Assembly: GCA_052390115.1 (NCBI GenBank)
Contig: JBQTHE010000011.1
Span: 112,947 to 176,946 of the forward strand
Source of the DNA: GCA-003244245 sp052390115
GTDB taxonomy: Bacteria; Actinomycetota; Actinomycetes; Mycobacteriales; Pseudonocardiaceae
Length of the DNA: 64,000 nucleotides
Direction: 5' to 3'
Shown piece after piece: positions 51,858-62,437 of this stretch. The position numbers and the translations under genes were made by a program. Below the pieces are notes generated by a model. It made no database searches, was not told the origin of the DNA, and saw only the letters and a list, made by a program, of their open reading frames with translations. How positions within the stretch are numbered: the first letter of the stretch is position 1; every line of letters starts with the position of its first letter.

Positions 51858-53468
51858 GTGCAAACACGCCAGTACAGACGGGCCAAATACAGACGGGGAG
51901 CTCCACTCATCGACACGGGTCAACTGATAGCCGGGCATTACCGGGTGCTCGATCGGATCGGCAGCGGCGGCATGGGCGTCGTCTGGCAGGCCATGGACGA
52001 GCGGCTGCAGCGGCTGGTTGCGGTGAAGCAGCTGCTGTTGCAACCGGACCTGAGCCCGCGGGCGACAGACGAAGCCCGGCTCCGGGCACTGCGCGAGGCG
52101 CGCATCGCCGCGCGGCTGCAGCACCCCAACGCCATCATCGTCTACGACGTGGCCGAGCACGACGGTGAACCTTGCCTGGTGATGGAGTATCTGCCCTCGC
52201 GCAGCCTCGCTGCGGTGCTGGCCGAGCGGTGCTTTCTCCCGGTGAGCGAGGTCGCCTCCATCGGTGGGCAGGTCGCCTCGGCGCTGGCCGCCGCGCATGC
52301 TGCGCAGATCGTGCACCGCGACGTCAAGCCCGGCAACATCCTGATCACCGACGAAGGAACCGCGAAGATCACCGACTTCGGCGTCTCCCGCGCCGCGGGG
52401 GATGTCACAGTCACCCAGACCGGGATGATGGCCGGCACCCCGGCCTACCTTGCCCCGGAGGTAGCCCGCGGGCAGGTCCCGACCCCGGCGTCGGACGTCT
52501 TCTCGCTCGGCGCCACTCTCTACGCTGCGGTGGAAGGGCAGGCTCCCTTCGGTGACAACATCAACCAGCTGGCCCTGCTGCATGCGGTGGCCGCTGGCGA
52601 GGTACCGCCGCCACGGCACGCGGGACCGCTGTTCGCGGTGCTGATGAGCCTGCTTGCCAAGGATCCGGCGGCCCGTCCCGACATGCGCCGGGCCAGCTTG
52701 CAGCTGGCCACCGCGATCGCGGCCAGGCCGGTACACAGGTCAGTGGCCGGCCCGCCGCGGCCAACCCGGGTGACCGCAACTCCGCCGCCGACCTTGCCGT
52801 CAGCCCCGCTGCCGGCCTCCCCGCCGGCAGCGGGGTTCCCGCCCGCTGATCCCCCTCCTGCTGACCCCCGACCCGCTGACCCCCCGCCTGCCGACCCCCG
52901 ACCCGCTGACCCCCCGCCTGCTGGGCGCTTTCGGCGCGAACACGGCGGGGCAGGCGTGCTGGTCGGGGCCATCCTCGCGGTGCTCACGTTGGTCGGCGTC
53001 GGGACACTTCTGGCCGGGGGCTCATCCGGGCAACAGGGCACACCCCCCGCCGGGCAGGCGGCCACCTCGGCGCCAGCGGCGCCGCCGACCGGCCTACCCG
53101 CGGTCATACCCGAGCCACCGCAGGTGCAGCCGGTGGACCATACGCAGGGATCGATCGCCTGGCGCGACGCCGGGCAGCTTGTGATCGACTACTACACGGG
53201 CCTCGACAATCTGCCTGCGGCCTGGCAGATGCTATCCCCCACCGCGAGAGCGGCCTTCGGCAGCGAGTCGAACTTCCGGTCGCATTGGAGCCAGTACTCC
53301 TCGGTCAGCGCTCGCAACGCATCCGGGGTCAGTGACAACCCGGACGGTTCGGTGACGGTGCCCGTTGACGTCAGCTACGACACCGGCAGCGGCGCTGAGG
53401 TCATCAAGCGGCAGCTACGGGTGATTCAACTCGACGGTCGCCTCCTCATCGACTCGGACCCGCGGTGA
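51858..53468 (+). CDS. Transmembrane Ser/Thr protein kinase without PASTA domains
   Basis: A 536-aa kinase reading from GTG 51858. The kinase domain (about 25-275) has IGSGGMGVVWQAMD, VAVKQLLL, HRDVKPGNILITD, ITDFGVSRA and AGTPAYLAPEVARG. A Pro-rich linker with PADPPPADPRP repeats follows, then one membrane helix (GVLVGAILAVLTLVGVGTLLAG) and an extracellular domain of about 150 residues with WQMLSPTARAAFGSESNF, resembling the NTF2-like/SnoaL-type domains of several actinobacterial kinases. The start is unsure: the GTG at 51789 is also in frame, and similarity begins at LIDTGQLIAGHYRV. It has no counterpart in the M. tuberculosis blocks that flank it. Confidence 0.9.
   Translation: MQTRQYRRAKYRRGAPLIDTGQLIAGHYRVLDRIGSGGMGVVWQAMDERLQRLVAVKQLLLQPDLSPRATDEARLRALREARIAARLQHPNAIIVYDVAEHDGEPCLVMEYLPSRSLAAVLAERCFLPVSEVASIGGQVASALAAAHAAQIVHRDVKPGNILITDEGTAKITDFGVSRAAGDVTVTQTGMMAGTPAYLAPEVARGQVPTPASDVFSLGATLYAAVEGQAPFGDNINQLALLHAVAAGEVPPPRHAGPLFAVLMSLLAKDPAARPDMRRASLQLATAIAARPVHRSVAGPPRPTRVTATPPPTLPSAPLPASPPAAGFPPADPPPADPRPADPPPADPRPADPPPAGRFRREHGGAGVLVGAILAVLTLVGVGTLLAGGSSGQQGTPPAGQAATSAPAAPPTGLPAVIPEPPQVQPVDHTQGSIAWRDAGQLVIDYYTGLDNLPAAWQMLSPTARAAFGSESNFRSHWSQYSSVSARNASGVSDNPDGSVTVPVDVSYDTGSGAEVIKRQLRVIQLDGRLLIDSDPR
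52857..52920. repeat. Tandem Pro/Ala/Asp-coding repeats in the kinase linker
   Basis: A unit of about 30 bp (GACCCCCGACCCGCTGACCC plus CCCGCCTGC) is repeated about two and a half times and encodes the PADPRPADPP linker between kinase and membrane helix. It is low-complexity and prone to length change. Confidence 0.8.
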
Positions 53469-54134
53469 TCACGGGACCGACGGGACCGCGCCGGGTCGCC
53501 GGCAGACATAGGTCATCGCCGGCGGCAGGTGCCGCCACATGGTGCGGGTGGGCAGTACCTCACCGAACGCCTGCTCCAGCTCGCGGCGAAAGCGACGGGC
53601 CGCGGGAGTCCAGTAACCCCAGCTGTACGCGGCGGCGGTGAACACCCCGTCGGTCTGCAGCGCAGCGGCGAAGACAGCCAGGAACTCGCGCTGCTGCCGC
53701 GGGCCGAACAGGGTCCACGGCAGCACTGAGACGATCACATCGGCGCGGTCCACGCCGTGCGCGGCGAGGATGGCCGGAAGCGTGGCGGCGTCCGCCGTGA
53801 CCACCCGCACCCCGAGGTCGCGCGACCGCAACCGCTCGGCGAGCTCGGGATCCTTCTCGATCGCGATCACCACTGCGTCCTGATCGGCCTGCTCGGCGAT
53901 TGCGCCGGTCACCGCCCCGGACCCGGCGCCGACTTCCACCACGACCGCCGGGCGTCCGGCCGGGCCGGTTCGAGGCACCACGGCGGCCAGCCGCCGGGCT
54001 AGCTCGGGACCGGACGGCAGCAGAGTGCCGACGTCGCGGGGTGACCGCATCGCCGCCGCGAGAAAAGTGCCCCAGCCGCCGCCGAGCGCGCGGTGCACGG
54101 TGTCTTGCGGATGCGAGGCGGGATGTGAGGCCAT
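53469..54134 (-). CDS. Class I SAM-dependent methyltransferase
   Basis: A 221-aa methyltransferase with an SAM motif VVVEVGAGSGAVTGAIAEQ near residue 70, acidic motif IAIEKDPELAERL, and VIVSVLPWTLFGPRQQREFL as motif IV-like. The N-terminal LGGGWGTFLAAAMRSPRDVGTLLPSG resembles the phospholipid N-methyltransferase/rRNA dimethylase-like group, and AAAYSWGYWTPAARRFRREL fits the lipid methyltransferase type. The substrate is not known. Its stop codon abuts the kinase stop codon (the two form TGATCA), so the two genes are convergent with zero spacing. Confidence 0.85.
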   Translation of the reverse strand: MASHPASHPQDTVHRALGGGWGTFLAAAMRSPRDVGTLLPSGPELARRLAAVVPRTGPAGRPAVVVEVGAGSGAVTGAIAEQADQDAVVIAIEKDPELAERLRSRDLGVRVVTADAATLPAILAAHGVDRADVIVSVLPWTLFGPRQQREFLAVFAAALQTDGVFTAAAYSWGYWTPAARRFRRELEQAFGEVLPTRTMWRHLPPAMTYVCRRPGAVPSVP

Positions 54135-54225
54135 AGACCACAGTGCACCACCCGGTGCGTCACCGCATCACCAACCCGGCAGATACCTAGGCTGCGAGTC
54201 GCTAACGACCATGGGAGGGCGTCTG

Positions 54226-55008
54226 ATGGCTGCACTACGCGATGATCGCTACCTCGACGCGCTGACTGCGCAGTCGGTGCTGTTCGCCGAGGCGTTGGCC
54301 GGCGCCGACCTGCAGCAGCGGGTACCGACCTGCCCGGACTGGACCCTGCACCAGCTCGCCGAGCACGTCGGGCAGGCCCATCGGTGGGCCACCGCGCTCA
54401 TTAACCGGCGGGTCACCGCCCCGCCCGACCCGAGCGAGCTGGGTGTGGCCGCAGCGCCGGAGGCCCCCGAGGGGCTCGTCACCTGGTTGCGCGCCGGCGC
54501 CGGTGAGCTGGTGGAGGCGATCAGCGCGGCCGGTCCGCAGACCCACGTGTGGAGCTGGGCTGACGACCAGAGCGTCGTGTTCTGGGCCCGCCGGATGGCG
54601 CACGAGACCGCTGTGCACCGGGCCGACGTTGAGCTGTCGCTGGGTCGCGAGTTCGCCCTGGAAGCCGATCTGGCCGCCGATGCGATCTCCGAGGGGCTGA
54701 CCCTGCTCTGCTTGCCGCAGGCGGTCGAGTTTCGGCCCGAGCTTGCCGAGCTGCGCGGCAACGGCCAGATCCTGCACCTGCACTCCACCGACCCCGGGCT
54801 CGGCGAGGCGGGGGAGTGGATCGTGCGCCGGACGCCGTCGGGTCCGGTCTGGGAGCACGGCCACTCCAAGGGTGACGTCGCGGTCCGGGGTGCGGTGGTG
54901 GACCTGCTGCTGGTGCTGCTGCGCCGGGTCCCACCCGGGCAGGCGCCGATCGAGGTACTCGGCGACGCGGCCGTGTTCGCGCACTGGCTGGAGCACACCC
55001 GGTTCTAG
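54226..55008 (+). CDS. Maleylpyruvate isomerase/DinB family mycothiol-dependent enzyme
   Basis: A 260-aa protein with the mycothiol-dependent maleylpyruvate isomerase N-terminal fold: VPTCPDWTLHQLAEHVGQAHRW (metal-binding His) and FWARRMAHETAVHRADVELS (two further His). The C-terminal domain (about 170-260) is of the MDMPI_C type. Actinobacteria have many such proteins; some are thiol transferases, most are unassigned. ATG 54226 has GGGAGGG 6 nt upstream; an ATG 15 bp earlier (MGGRL) would place the Shine-Dalgarno inside the frame. It is divergent from the methyltransferase (91 bp). Confidence 0.9.
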   Translation: MAALRDDRYLDALTAQSVLFAEALAGADLQQRVPTCPDWTLHQLAEHVGQAHRWATALINRRVTAPPDPSELGVAAAPEAPEGLVTWLRAGAGELVEAISAAGPQTHVWSWADDQSVVFWARRMAHETAVHRADVELSLGREFALEADLAADAISEGLTLLCLPQAVEFRPELAELRGNGQILHLHSTDPGLGEAGEWIVRRTPSGPVWEHGHSKGDVAVRGAVVDLLLVLLRRVPPGQAPIEVLGDAAVFAHWLEHTRF

Positions 55009-55034
55009 GGCTGTCCGTATGGCACGCTAGGGAC

Positions 55035-55649
55035 GTGCAGCCGAGCCACCCGCGGCCGCAGGCACGGGATCCGGCCGACCGGCTACTCACCGTGCCCAAC
55101 GTCCTGAGCCTGCTGCGCTTGGCCGGCATTCCGCTGTTCCTGTGGCTGCTGCTCGGCCCCCAGTACGACCTGCTCGCCGTGCTCGTGTTGGCCCTGTCGG
55201 GTCTCACGGACTGGCTGGACGGCAAGTTGGCGCGGCTGCTCAACCAGTCCAGCAGCTTGGGCGCGGTGCTCGATCCGGCGATCGACCGGCTGTACACGCT
55301 GAGCACCCTGATCGCCTTCGGGCTGCGCGACATCCTGCCGTGGTGGGTGATTGCCCTGTTGATCGGCCGGGACCTGGTGCTCGCGCTGACCCTGCCCCTG
55401 CTGCGCCACCATGGCTACGGCCCGCTGCCGGTGCACTATCTGGGCAAGGCCGCCACCCTCTGCCTGCTCTACGCCTTCCCGATCCTGCTACTCGCCGACA
55501 ACGTGCAGGGTTGGTTGCAGACAGCGGCCCTGGCGTTCGCGGTGGCGTTCACCGGATGGGGCGGCGCGCTGTACCTCTGGTCGGGGGTGCTCTACTTGAT
55601 CCAGGTCTGGCTCACCGTGCGCGCCGCGAAGCGGGCACACCGCGCCTGA
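55035..55649 (+). CDS. CDP-alcohol phosphatidyltransferase family protein
   Basis: A 204-aa membrane enzyme of the CDP-alcohol phosphotransferase family, similar in position to Rv1822 (pgsA2). The signature D-G-x2-A-R-x8-G-x3-D-x3-D is complete in DGKLARLLNQSSSLGAVLDP plus AID, preceded by LTDWLDG. Five to six hydrophobic helices follow. It makes a phospholipid (phosphatidylglycerophosphate or cardiolipin-type), but the acceptor alcohol cannot be told. GTG start; gap to the preceding gene is 26 bp, so it may be read with it. Confidence 0.92.
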   Translation: MQPSHPRPQARDPADRLLTVPNVLSLLRLAGIPLFLWLLLGPQYDLLAVLVLALSGLTDWLDGKLARLLNQSSSLGAVLDPAIDRLYTLSTLIAFGLRDILPWWVIALLIGRDLVLALTLPLLRHHGYGPLPVHYLGKAATLCLLYAFPILLLADNVQGWLQTAALAFAVAFTGWGGALYLWSGVLYLIQVWLTVRAAKRAHRA

Positions 55650-55738
55650 CCTGCTTGCGGTCCACCATCGGCCCCCCCATACGCTCTGCCCGTCAGCCGG
55701 CTCGCATGTCGGGCCAGGCAGGAGCCAGGAGGAGAGCA

Positions 55739-56122
55739 GTGGTCCCTGAGGAGCTGTGGTACACCCAGGAGCACGAGTGGGTCTTGCCCAGTGCGGAGGG
55801 CACTGTGCGAGTCGGCATCACCGACTACGCGGCCACACAGCTTGGAGACGTGGTCTACGTACAGTTACCGCTGGTCGGGGACACGGTGACGACGGGAGAC
55901 CCAGTCGGTGAGGTGGAGTCGACCAAGAGCGTGTCGGAGGTGTTCGCGCCGGTCGCGGGTGAGGTGGTGGCGTGCAACGACGCCCTGGATGGCAACCCCG
56001 AACTGGTCAACTCCGATCCCTACGGGGAGGGCTGGATGATCGAGATCAAGCTGACCGAGACGTCGGAGGTGGACTCACTCCTGGGCGCCGAGGACTACCG
56101 TAGCCTCATCGAGCAGGCCTGA
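55739..56122 (+). CDS. gcvH: Glycine cleavage system H protein
   Basis: The lipoyl carrier of the glycine cleavage complex that shuttles aminomethyl between GcvP and GcvT. The 127-aa product has ELWYTQEHEWV, GITDYAATQLGDVVYVQLP and the lipoyl-lysine K63 in EVESTKSVSEVFAP. The C-terminal YGEGWMIEIKLT is typical. GTG 55739 (VVPEELWYT) has GGAGGAG about 5 nt upstream; the frame extends further but without similarity. It is the first gene of the gcvH-garA-merR block also seen in M. tuberculosis (Rv1826-Rv1828). Confidence 0.97.
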   Translation: MVPEELWYTQEHEWVLPSAEGTVRVGITDYAATQLGDVVYVQLPLVGDTVTTGDPVGEVESTKSVSEVFAPVAGEVVACNDALDGNPELVNSDPYGEGWMIEIKLTETSEVDSLLGAEDYRSLIEQA

Positions 56123-56248
56123 TCCGGGCACTGCGCCCGGCGCTGGCGTCGGTCCCGGCTGGCGGGCCCTCAGTCCACGCCGGTCGCCGGTGCCCGGTAG
56201 GTTGTGGTCCGATTGGGCAGGCTACCCCGCTGGCGAAGGAGGGCTCAG

Positions 56249-56719
56249 GTGAGCACGAACGACGGGCCCGACGTCCCGCCGGAGCGGGGCCCGGAACAGA
56301 CCTCGATATTCCGGGCCGACTTCCTCTCTGAGCCCGAGAGTGTCGAGTCACCGGGTCCGCCTGTCGCCGGAGTCGACGCGTTACCTGCGGGTTCCGCACT
56401 GCTGGTAGTCAAGCGCGGCCCTAACGCCGGTTCCCGGTTTCTCCTCGACCGATCCACCACCAGCGCGGGTCGGCACCCGGACAGCGACATCTTCCTCGAC
56501 GACGTGACGGTTTCCCGCCGGCACGCCGAGTTCCGCCGTGAGGGCGGCGAGTTCGTCGTGGTGGACGTGGGCAGCCTCAACGGCACCTACGTCAACCGTG
56601 AGCCGGTGGACACCGCCGTGCTGGCCAATGGTGATGAGGTTCAGATCGGCAAGTTCCGGCTGGTGTTCCTCACCGGTCCGCGCGCCGGGGACCGAAGGGC
56701 CGACCAGGAGTCACGGTGA
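56249..56719 (+). CDS. garA: FHA-domain regulator of 2-oxoglutarate metabolism (GarA/OdhI-like)
   Basis: A 156-aa protein. The N-terminal phospho-acceptor segment is EQTSIFRADF (residues 16-25), and the FHA domain (about 55-140) has AGRHPDSDIFLDDVTVSRRH and LNGTYVN. In M. tuberculosis GarA the segment is ETTS, with Thr21 phosphorylated by PknG and Thr22 by PknB; here the first Thr is Gln17 and only T18 remains. Unphosphorylated GarA/OdhI inhibits 2-oxoglutarate dehydrogenase and activates glutamate synthase in characterised species. GTG 56249 has GAAGGAGG about 6 nt upstream. Its stop overlaps the next start (GTGA), so it is coupled to the MerR gene. Confidence 0.95.
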   Translation: MSTNDGPDVPPERGPEQTSIFRADFLSEPESVESPGPPVAGVDALPAGSALLVVKRGPNAGSRFLLDRSTTSAGRHPDSDIFLDDVTVSRRHAEFRREGGEFVVVDVGSLNGTYVNREPVDTAVLANGDEVQIGKFRLVFLTGPRAGDRRADQESR

Positions 56720-57483
56720 CGGCTGCGGGTCGTTCCGGGCATCGGCCGGGAGCGAGCATTGGCTCGGTGCTCGGTCAACTGCGGGCGGACTTCCCGGATG
56801 TCACCATCTCCAAGATCAGATTCCTGGAGTCCGAGGGGCTGGTCCAGCCGGAGCGCACCGCTGCCGGGTACCGGCAGTTCTCTGCCGCGGACGTGGAACG
56901 GCTGCGCTACGTGCTCACCGCACAGCGGGACCACTACCTCCCGCTGAGGGTGATCAAGGAGCATCTGGACGCGATAGACCGGGGTGAGCACGGCAGACCT
57001 TCCGAAAGACTCCCTGACGAGCACCGGCCACGGTCACCGCGCCCGCTGGTCGGTGTGCCCTCCTACGCTGCGACCGATCCGGCTGGACCGGAAGCGTTCG
57101 ACTCCGCTGACACCGTGCGAATGACCCACGAGGAACTGCTCGCCGCCGCCGGCATCGCCGCCGCGGCGCTGACCGAACTTGAGCGGTTCGGCCTGGTCCG
57201 GCCCGGTCCAGCCGGCTTCTACGACTCCGACGCGGTGCTCGTGGCACGGACCGCCGTGGCGATGACCGAGTTCGGGCTGGAGCCCCGACATCTGCGGGCC
57301 TTCCGGGCGTCGGCGGACCGGGAGGTGGGCTTGCTGACGCAGATTGTCACCCCGATGACCCGGCTGCGGGATCCTGACGCCCGGGCCCGGGCCGACGAGG
57401 TCGTACGAGAGCTGGCGATGCTGTCCGTGCGGCTCCACGCCCTGCTCGTGAAGACCGGGCTCCGTAGCGCCATCAGAAACTAG
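56716..57483 (+). CDS. ftsR: MerR-family transcriptional regulator (FtsR/Rv1828-like)
   Basis: A 255-aa DNA-binding protein. Its N-terminal winged helix has SIGSVLGQLRADFPDVTISKIRFLE, the SEGLVQPERTAAGYRQFSAADV wing and HYLPLRVIKEHLDA. The rest includes EAFDSADTVRMTHEELLAAAGI and a C-terminal helical domain. It matches Rv1828, whose Corynebacterium homologue FtsR activates ftsZ. GTG 56716 overlaps the garA stop by 4 bp, so it is translated from the garA mRNA. The target here is inferred from homology only. Confidence 0.9.
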   Translation: MTAAGRSGHRPGASIGSVLGQLRADFPDVTISKIRFLESEGLVQPERTAAGYRQFSAADVERLRYVLTAQRDHYLPLRVIKEHLDAIDRGEHGRPSERLPDEHRPRSPRPLVGVPSYAATDPAGPEAFDSADTVRMTHEELLAAAGIAAAALTELERFGLVRPGPAGFYDSDAVLVARTAVAMTEFGLEPRHLRAFRASADREVGLLTQIVTPMTRLRDPDARARADEVVRELAMLSVRLHALLVKTGLRSAIRN

Positions 57484-57502
57484 CGAAAACAGCGCGGGAA
57501 TT

Positions 57503-57537
57503 GGGCACCCGCTGGGCTCGGCACCGGGAGGGTGCCC
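57503..57537 (+). terminator. Hairpin after the ftsR-like gene
   Basis: GGGCACCC (57503-57510) pairs with GGGTGCCC (57530-57537) around a 19-nt loop, 20 bp after the stop codon. No T-tract. It would end the gcvH-garA-ftsR transcript. Confidence 0.6.
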
Positions 57538-57674
57538 CGTGTAGCGTCTTGGATTAGCGGGTGGACACGCGACTGGGTTGGCAACCACTGACGGCCGGTG
57601 CCAATCCGCCGACGAGCACGACGATCCTCGAGGCACCTGGACTGCAGGGTGCGGCAGGAGGGAGGCGCAACGCG

Positions 57675-58148
57675 ATGAGCGAGATGCGTGTCGTCGGGGT
57701 CCGGGTGGAGTTGCCGGCAAACCAGCCGATCCTGCTGCTGCGGGAGACCGAGGGTGAGCGCTACCTGCCGATCTGGATCGGCTCTGGGGAAGCGACCGCC
57801 ATCGCCCTGGAGCAGCAGGGCGTACAACCAGCCCGGCCGATGACCCACGACTTGCTTCGAGACGTGATCAGCGCGCTGGGGCGGGAGCTCAAGCAGGTCC
57901 GGATCACCGAGTTGCAGGAAGGGACCTTCTTCGCCGAGCTGGTCTTCGACGGCAACGTGCGGGTCTCTGCCCGGCCGAGCGATTCGGTCGCCCTGGCGTT
58001 ACGGGCCGGGGTGCCCATCCATGCCGAGGAGTCGGTGCTCTCTGAGGCCGGCCTGATCATCCCGGATGAGCAGGAGAACGAGGTCGAGAAGTTCCGTGAG
58101 TTCCTCGACTCGGTCTCCCCGGAGGACTTCCGCGGAGCGGATACTTGA
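57675..58148 (+). CDS. Bifunctional nuclease (DUF151) family protein, Rv1829-like
   Basis: A 157-aa protein starting MSEMRVVGVRVELPANQP. It has the DUF151 core LRETEGERYLPIWIGSGEATAIALEQQG, PMTHDLLRDVISALG and RVSARPSDSVALALRAGVPI. Plant and bacterial members have been reported as RNase/DNase, but the activity of actinobacterial ones is not settled. ATG 57675 has GGAGG 8-9 nt upstream. It stands between the two MerR genes, as Rv1829 does. Its last codons lie in the first unit of a 28-bp tandem repeat. Confidence 0.92.
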   Translation: MSEMRVVGVRVELPANQPILLLRETEGERYLPIWIGSGEATAIALEQQGVQPARPMTHDLLRDVISALGRELKQVRITELQEGTFFAELVFDGNVRVSARPSDSVALALRAGVPIHAEESVLSEAGLIIPDEQENEVEKFREFLDSVSPEDFRGADT

Positions 58149-58215
58149 TGGGCGCTGTCGCGGAGCGGATACCTAGTCGGCGCTGTCGCGGAGCGGACAC
58201 CTGATCAACGCCGCT
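58132..58215. repeat. Three tandem 28-bp repeats at the 3' end of the DUF151 gene
   Basis: Units begin with GCGGAGCGGATAC at 58132-58159, 58160-58187 and 58188-58215 (the last has GACAC and more changes). The 28-bp period is not a multiple of 3. Unit 1 contains the gene's TGA; units 2 and 3 would supply TAG or TGA in the equivalent position. The remaining stretch to 58410 shows no other element. Confidence 0.88.
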
Positions 58216-58410
58216 CGAGCTGAAGTAGAGGTTGAGGCTCCCGCGTGCCGCATTGACCGGCTACGCTGCGGCGGCCTACCGTCGGTCTGCACAGCGAATC
58301 GCGGCCGGTGTGATTCGTCCCGGACGACCGGAGGATCCGCGGCGGGAACCTGGTAGCCCGCAACGGACTACAGGCTTGAGGCCCACCGGCTTGAGGCATG
58401 GGAGGAATGG

Positions 58411-59034
58411 GTGGTCGACGGACCGCACGGCGGAGCAGGCACCCCGGCGCATGACGTCGAGCAGTCCGGGGCTGACCAGCAGGTTGAGCAGGACACCCTG
58501 TTCCCGGACTCCGCCTTGGCCGACCCGCACGGAGTGACCGACCAACTGCTTGGCTATCGCGGTTCCGCAGCCTGCCAGATCGCCGGGATCACCTACCGTC
58601 AGCTGGATTACTGGGCTCGGACCAGCCTTGTCGTGCCCTCGATTCGCGGTGCCTCCGGTTCAGGTAGCCAGCGACTGTATTCCTTCAAGGACGTGCTGGT
58701 CCTCAAAGTGGTGAAGAGGCTGCTCGACACCGGGGTCTCGTTACACAACATCCGCTTGGCGGTTGAGCACCTGCGCCGCCACGGGGTGCACGACCTGGCT
58801 CGCATCACGCTGTTCAGCGACGGAACCACTGTCTACGAGTGCACCTCTCCCGAGGAGGTCGTAGACCTGCTGCAGGGTGGGCAAGGTGTGTTCGGCATCG
58901 CGGTGAGCGGTGCGATAAAGGAGATCGCCGGGTCGATCAGCCAGTTCCCACCAGAGCGTGCCGATGGCGGCCACGTCGCCACCGCTGGAGAGGACGAGCT
59001 GACCAAGCGACGGCGGACCCGCCGGATCAGCTAG
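58411..59034 (+). CDS. MerR-family transcriptional regulator (Rv1830-like)
   Basis: A 207-aa regulator. The N-terminal 45 residues are acidic and disordered. The MerR HTH follows: AACQIAGITYRQLDYWARTSLV, with SGSQRLYSFKDVLVLKVVKRLLD and GVSLHNIRLAVEHLRRHG. The C-terminal half (LARITLFSDGTTVYECTSPEEVVDLL) is typical of this subfamily, and the tail is basic. GTG 58411 has GGAGG 5 nt upstream. It matches Rv1830 in synteny. It is followed by the glycine riboswitch and gcvP. Confidence 0.92.
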   Translation: MVDGPHGGAGTPAHDVEQSGADQQVEQDTLFPDSALADPHGVTDQLLGYRGSAACQIAGITYRQLDYWARTSLVVPSIRGASGSGSQRLYSFKDVLVLKVVKRLLDTGVSLHNIRLAVEHLRRHGVHDLARITLFSDGTTVYECTSPEEVVDLLQGGQGVFGIAVSGAIKEIAGSISQFPPERADGGHVATAGEDELTKRRRTRRIS

Positions 59035-59110
59035 GCGTCGGGTCGCGAGCCGGTCACAGCTGTGCAGCCGCTCACAGCCGCGTCGGGAGGCCGAGAGGAC
59101 CCTCCTCGAG

Positions 59111-59116
59111 TAGGCT
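59111..59116 (+). promoter_or_regulatory. Candidate -10 box for the glycine riboswitch/gcvP transcript
   Basis: TAGGCT lies about 22-28 bp upstream of the first riboswitch helix, giving a start near 59123-59125. The -35 region is not clear. It is the best-placed TANNNT box in the 367-bp gap. Confidence 0.4.
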
Positions 59117-59138
59117 GGCGGAGTAGTCGCCGACCCCG

Positions 59139-59310
59139 CGTGGGAGAGTTCCGGGCATCGTGGTCCGGGCGCCGAAGGAGCAAATCCTCCCCGGAATCTC
59201 TCAGGCGAACAGGACCGCGCGGGTTAGACGCCTCTGGAAAGCGGTAGCGCAAGCCACCCGCCGACGGTGAAAGCCGGCGCGAGCCGGTGAATCTCTCAGG
59301 CGTCCAGTTC
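59139..59310 (+). ncRNA. Tandem glycine riboswitch upstream of gcvP
   Basis: Two glycine aptamers in series. Aptamer 1 (about 59139-59238) has GGGAGAGTTCCGGGCATCG, GCCGAAGGAGCAAATCCTCC, GGAATCTCTCAGGCGAACAG, ACCGCGCGGG and ACGCCTCTGGAAAGC. Aptamer 2 (about 59239-59310) has GCCGACGGTGAAAGCC and GGTGAATCTCTCAGGCG. The motifs GCCGA(A/C)GG and CTCTCAGGC are each present twice, as in the known cooperative type. High glycine is expected to switch on gcvP. About 90 bp remain before the start, containing CAGGCGAGG and a GAC-rich stretch. Confidence 0.95.
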
Positions 59311-59401
59311 TCGGCAGGCGAGGTCTGGGCAGGGACAGAGGGGGAGGACCGAACGGGCACCGCGCCCGGCGGTTCAACTCTGGTGCCTGGAGACGACTGC
59401 G

Positions 59402-62341
<2,940 letters not shown>

Positions 62342-62437
62342 CCGCAACGCACGGTCATGGGCAGTGGTCTGGGGTCCCGGGAGTGGGCAGGCTGCTGGTC
62401 GTGGTCGGCGGCAGCACGAGCCGGAGGCGCGAAACCC

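Noticed and set aside
55028..55033. TAGGGA before the CDP-alcohol phosphatidyltransferase start as a leaderless promoter
   Set aside because: It lies 1 nt from the GTG, too close for a -10 element; the gene is more likely read from the preceding one.
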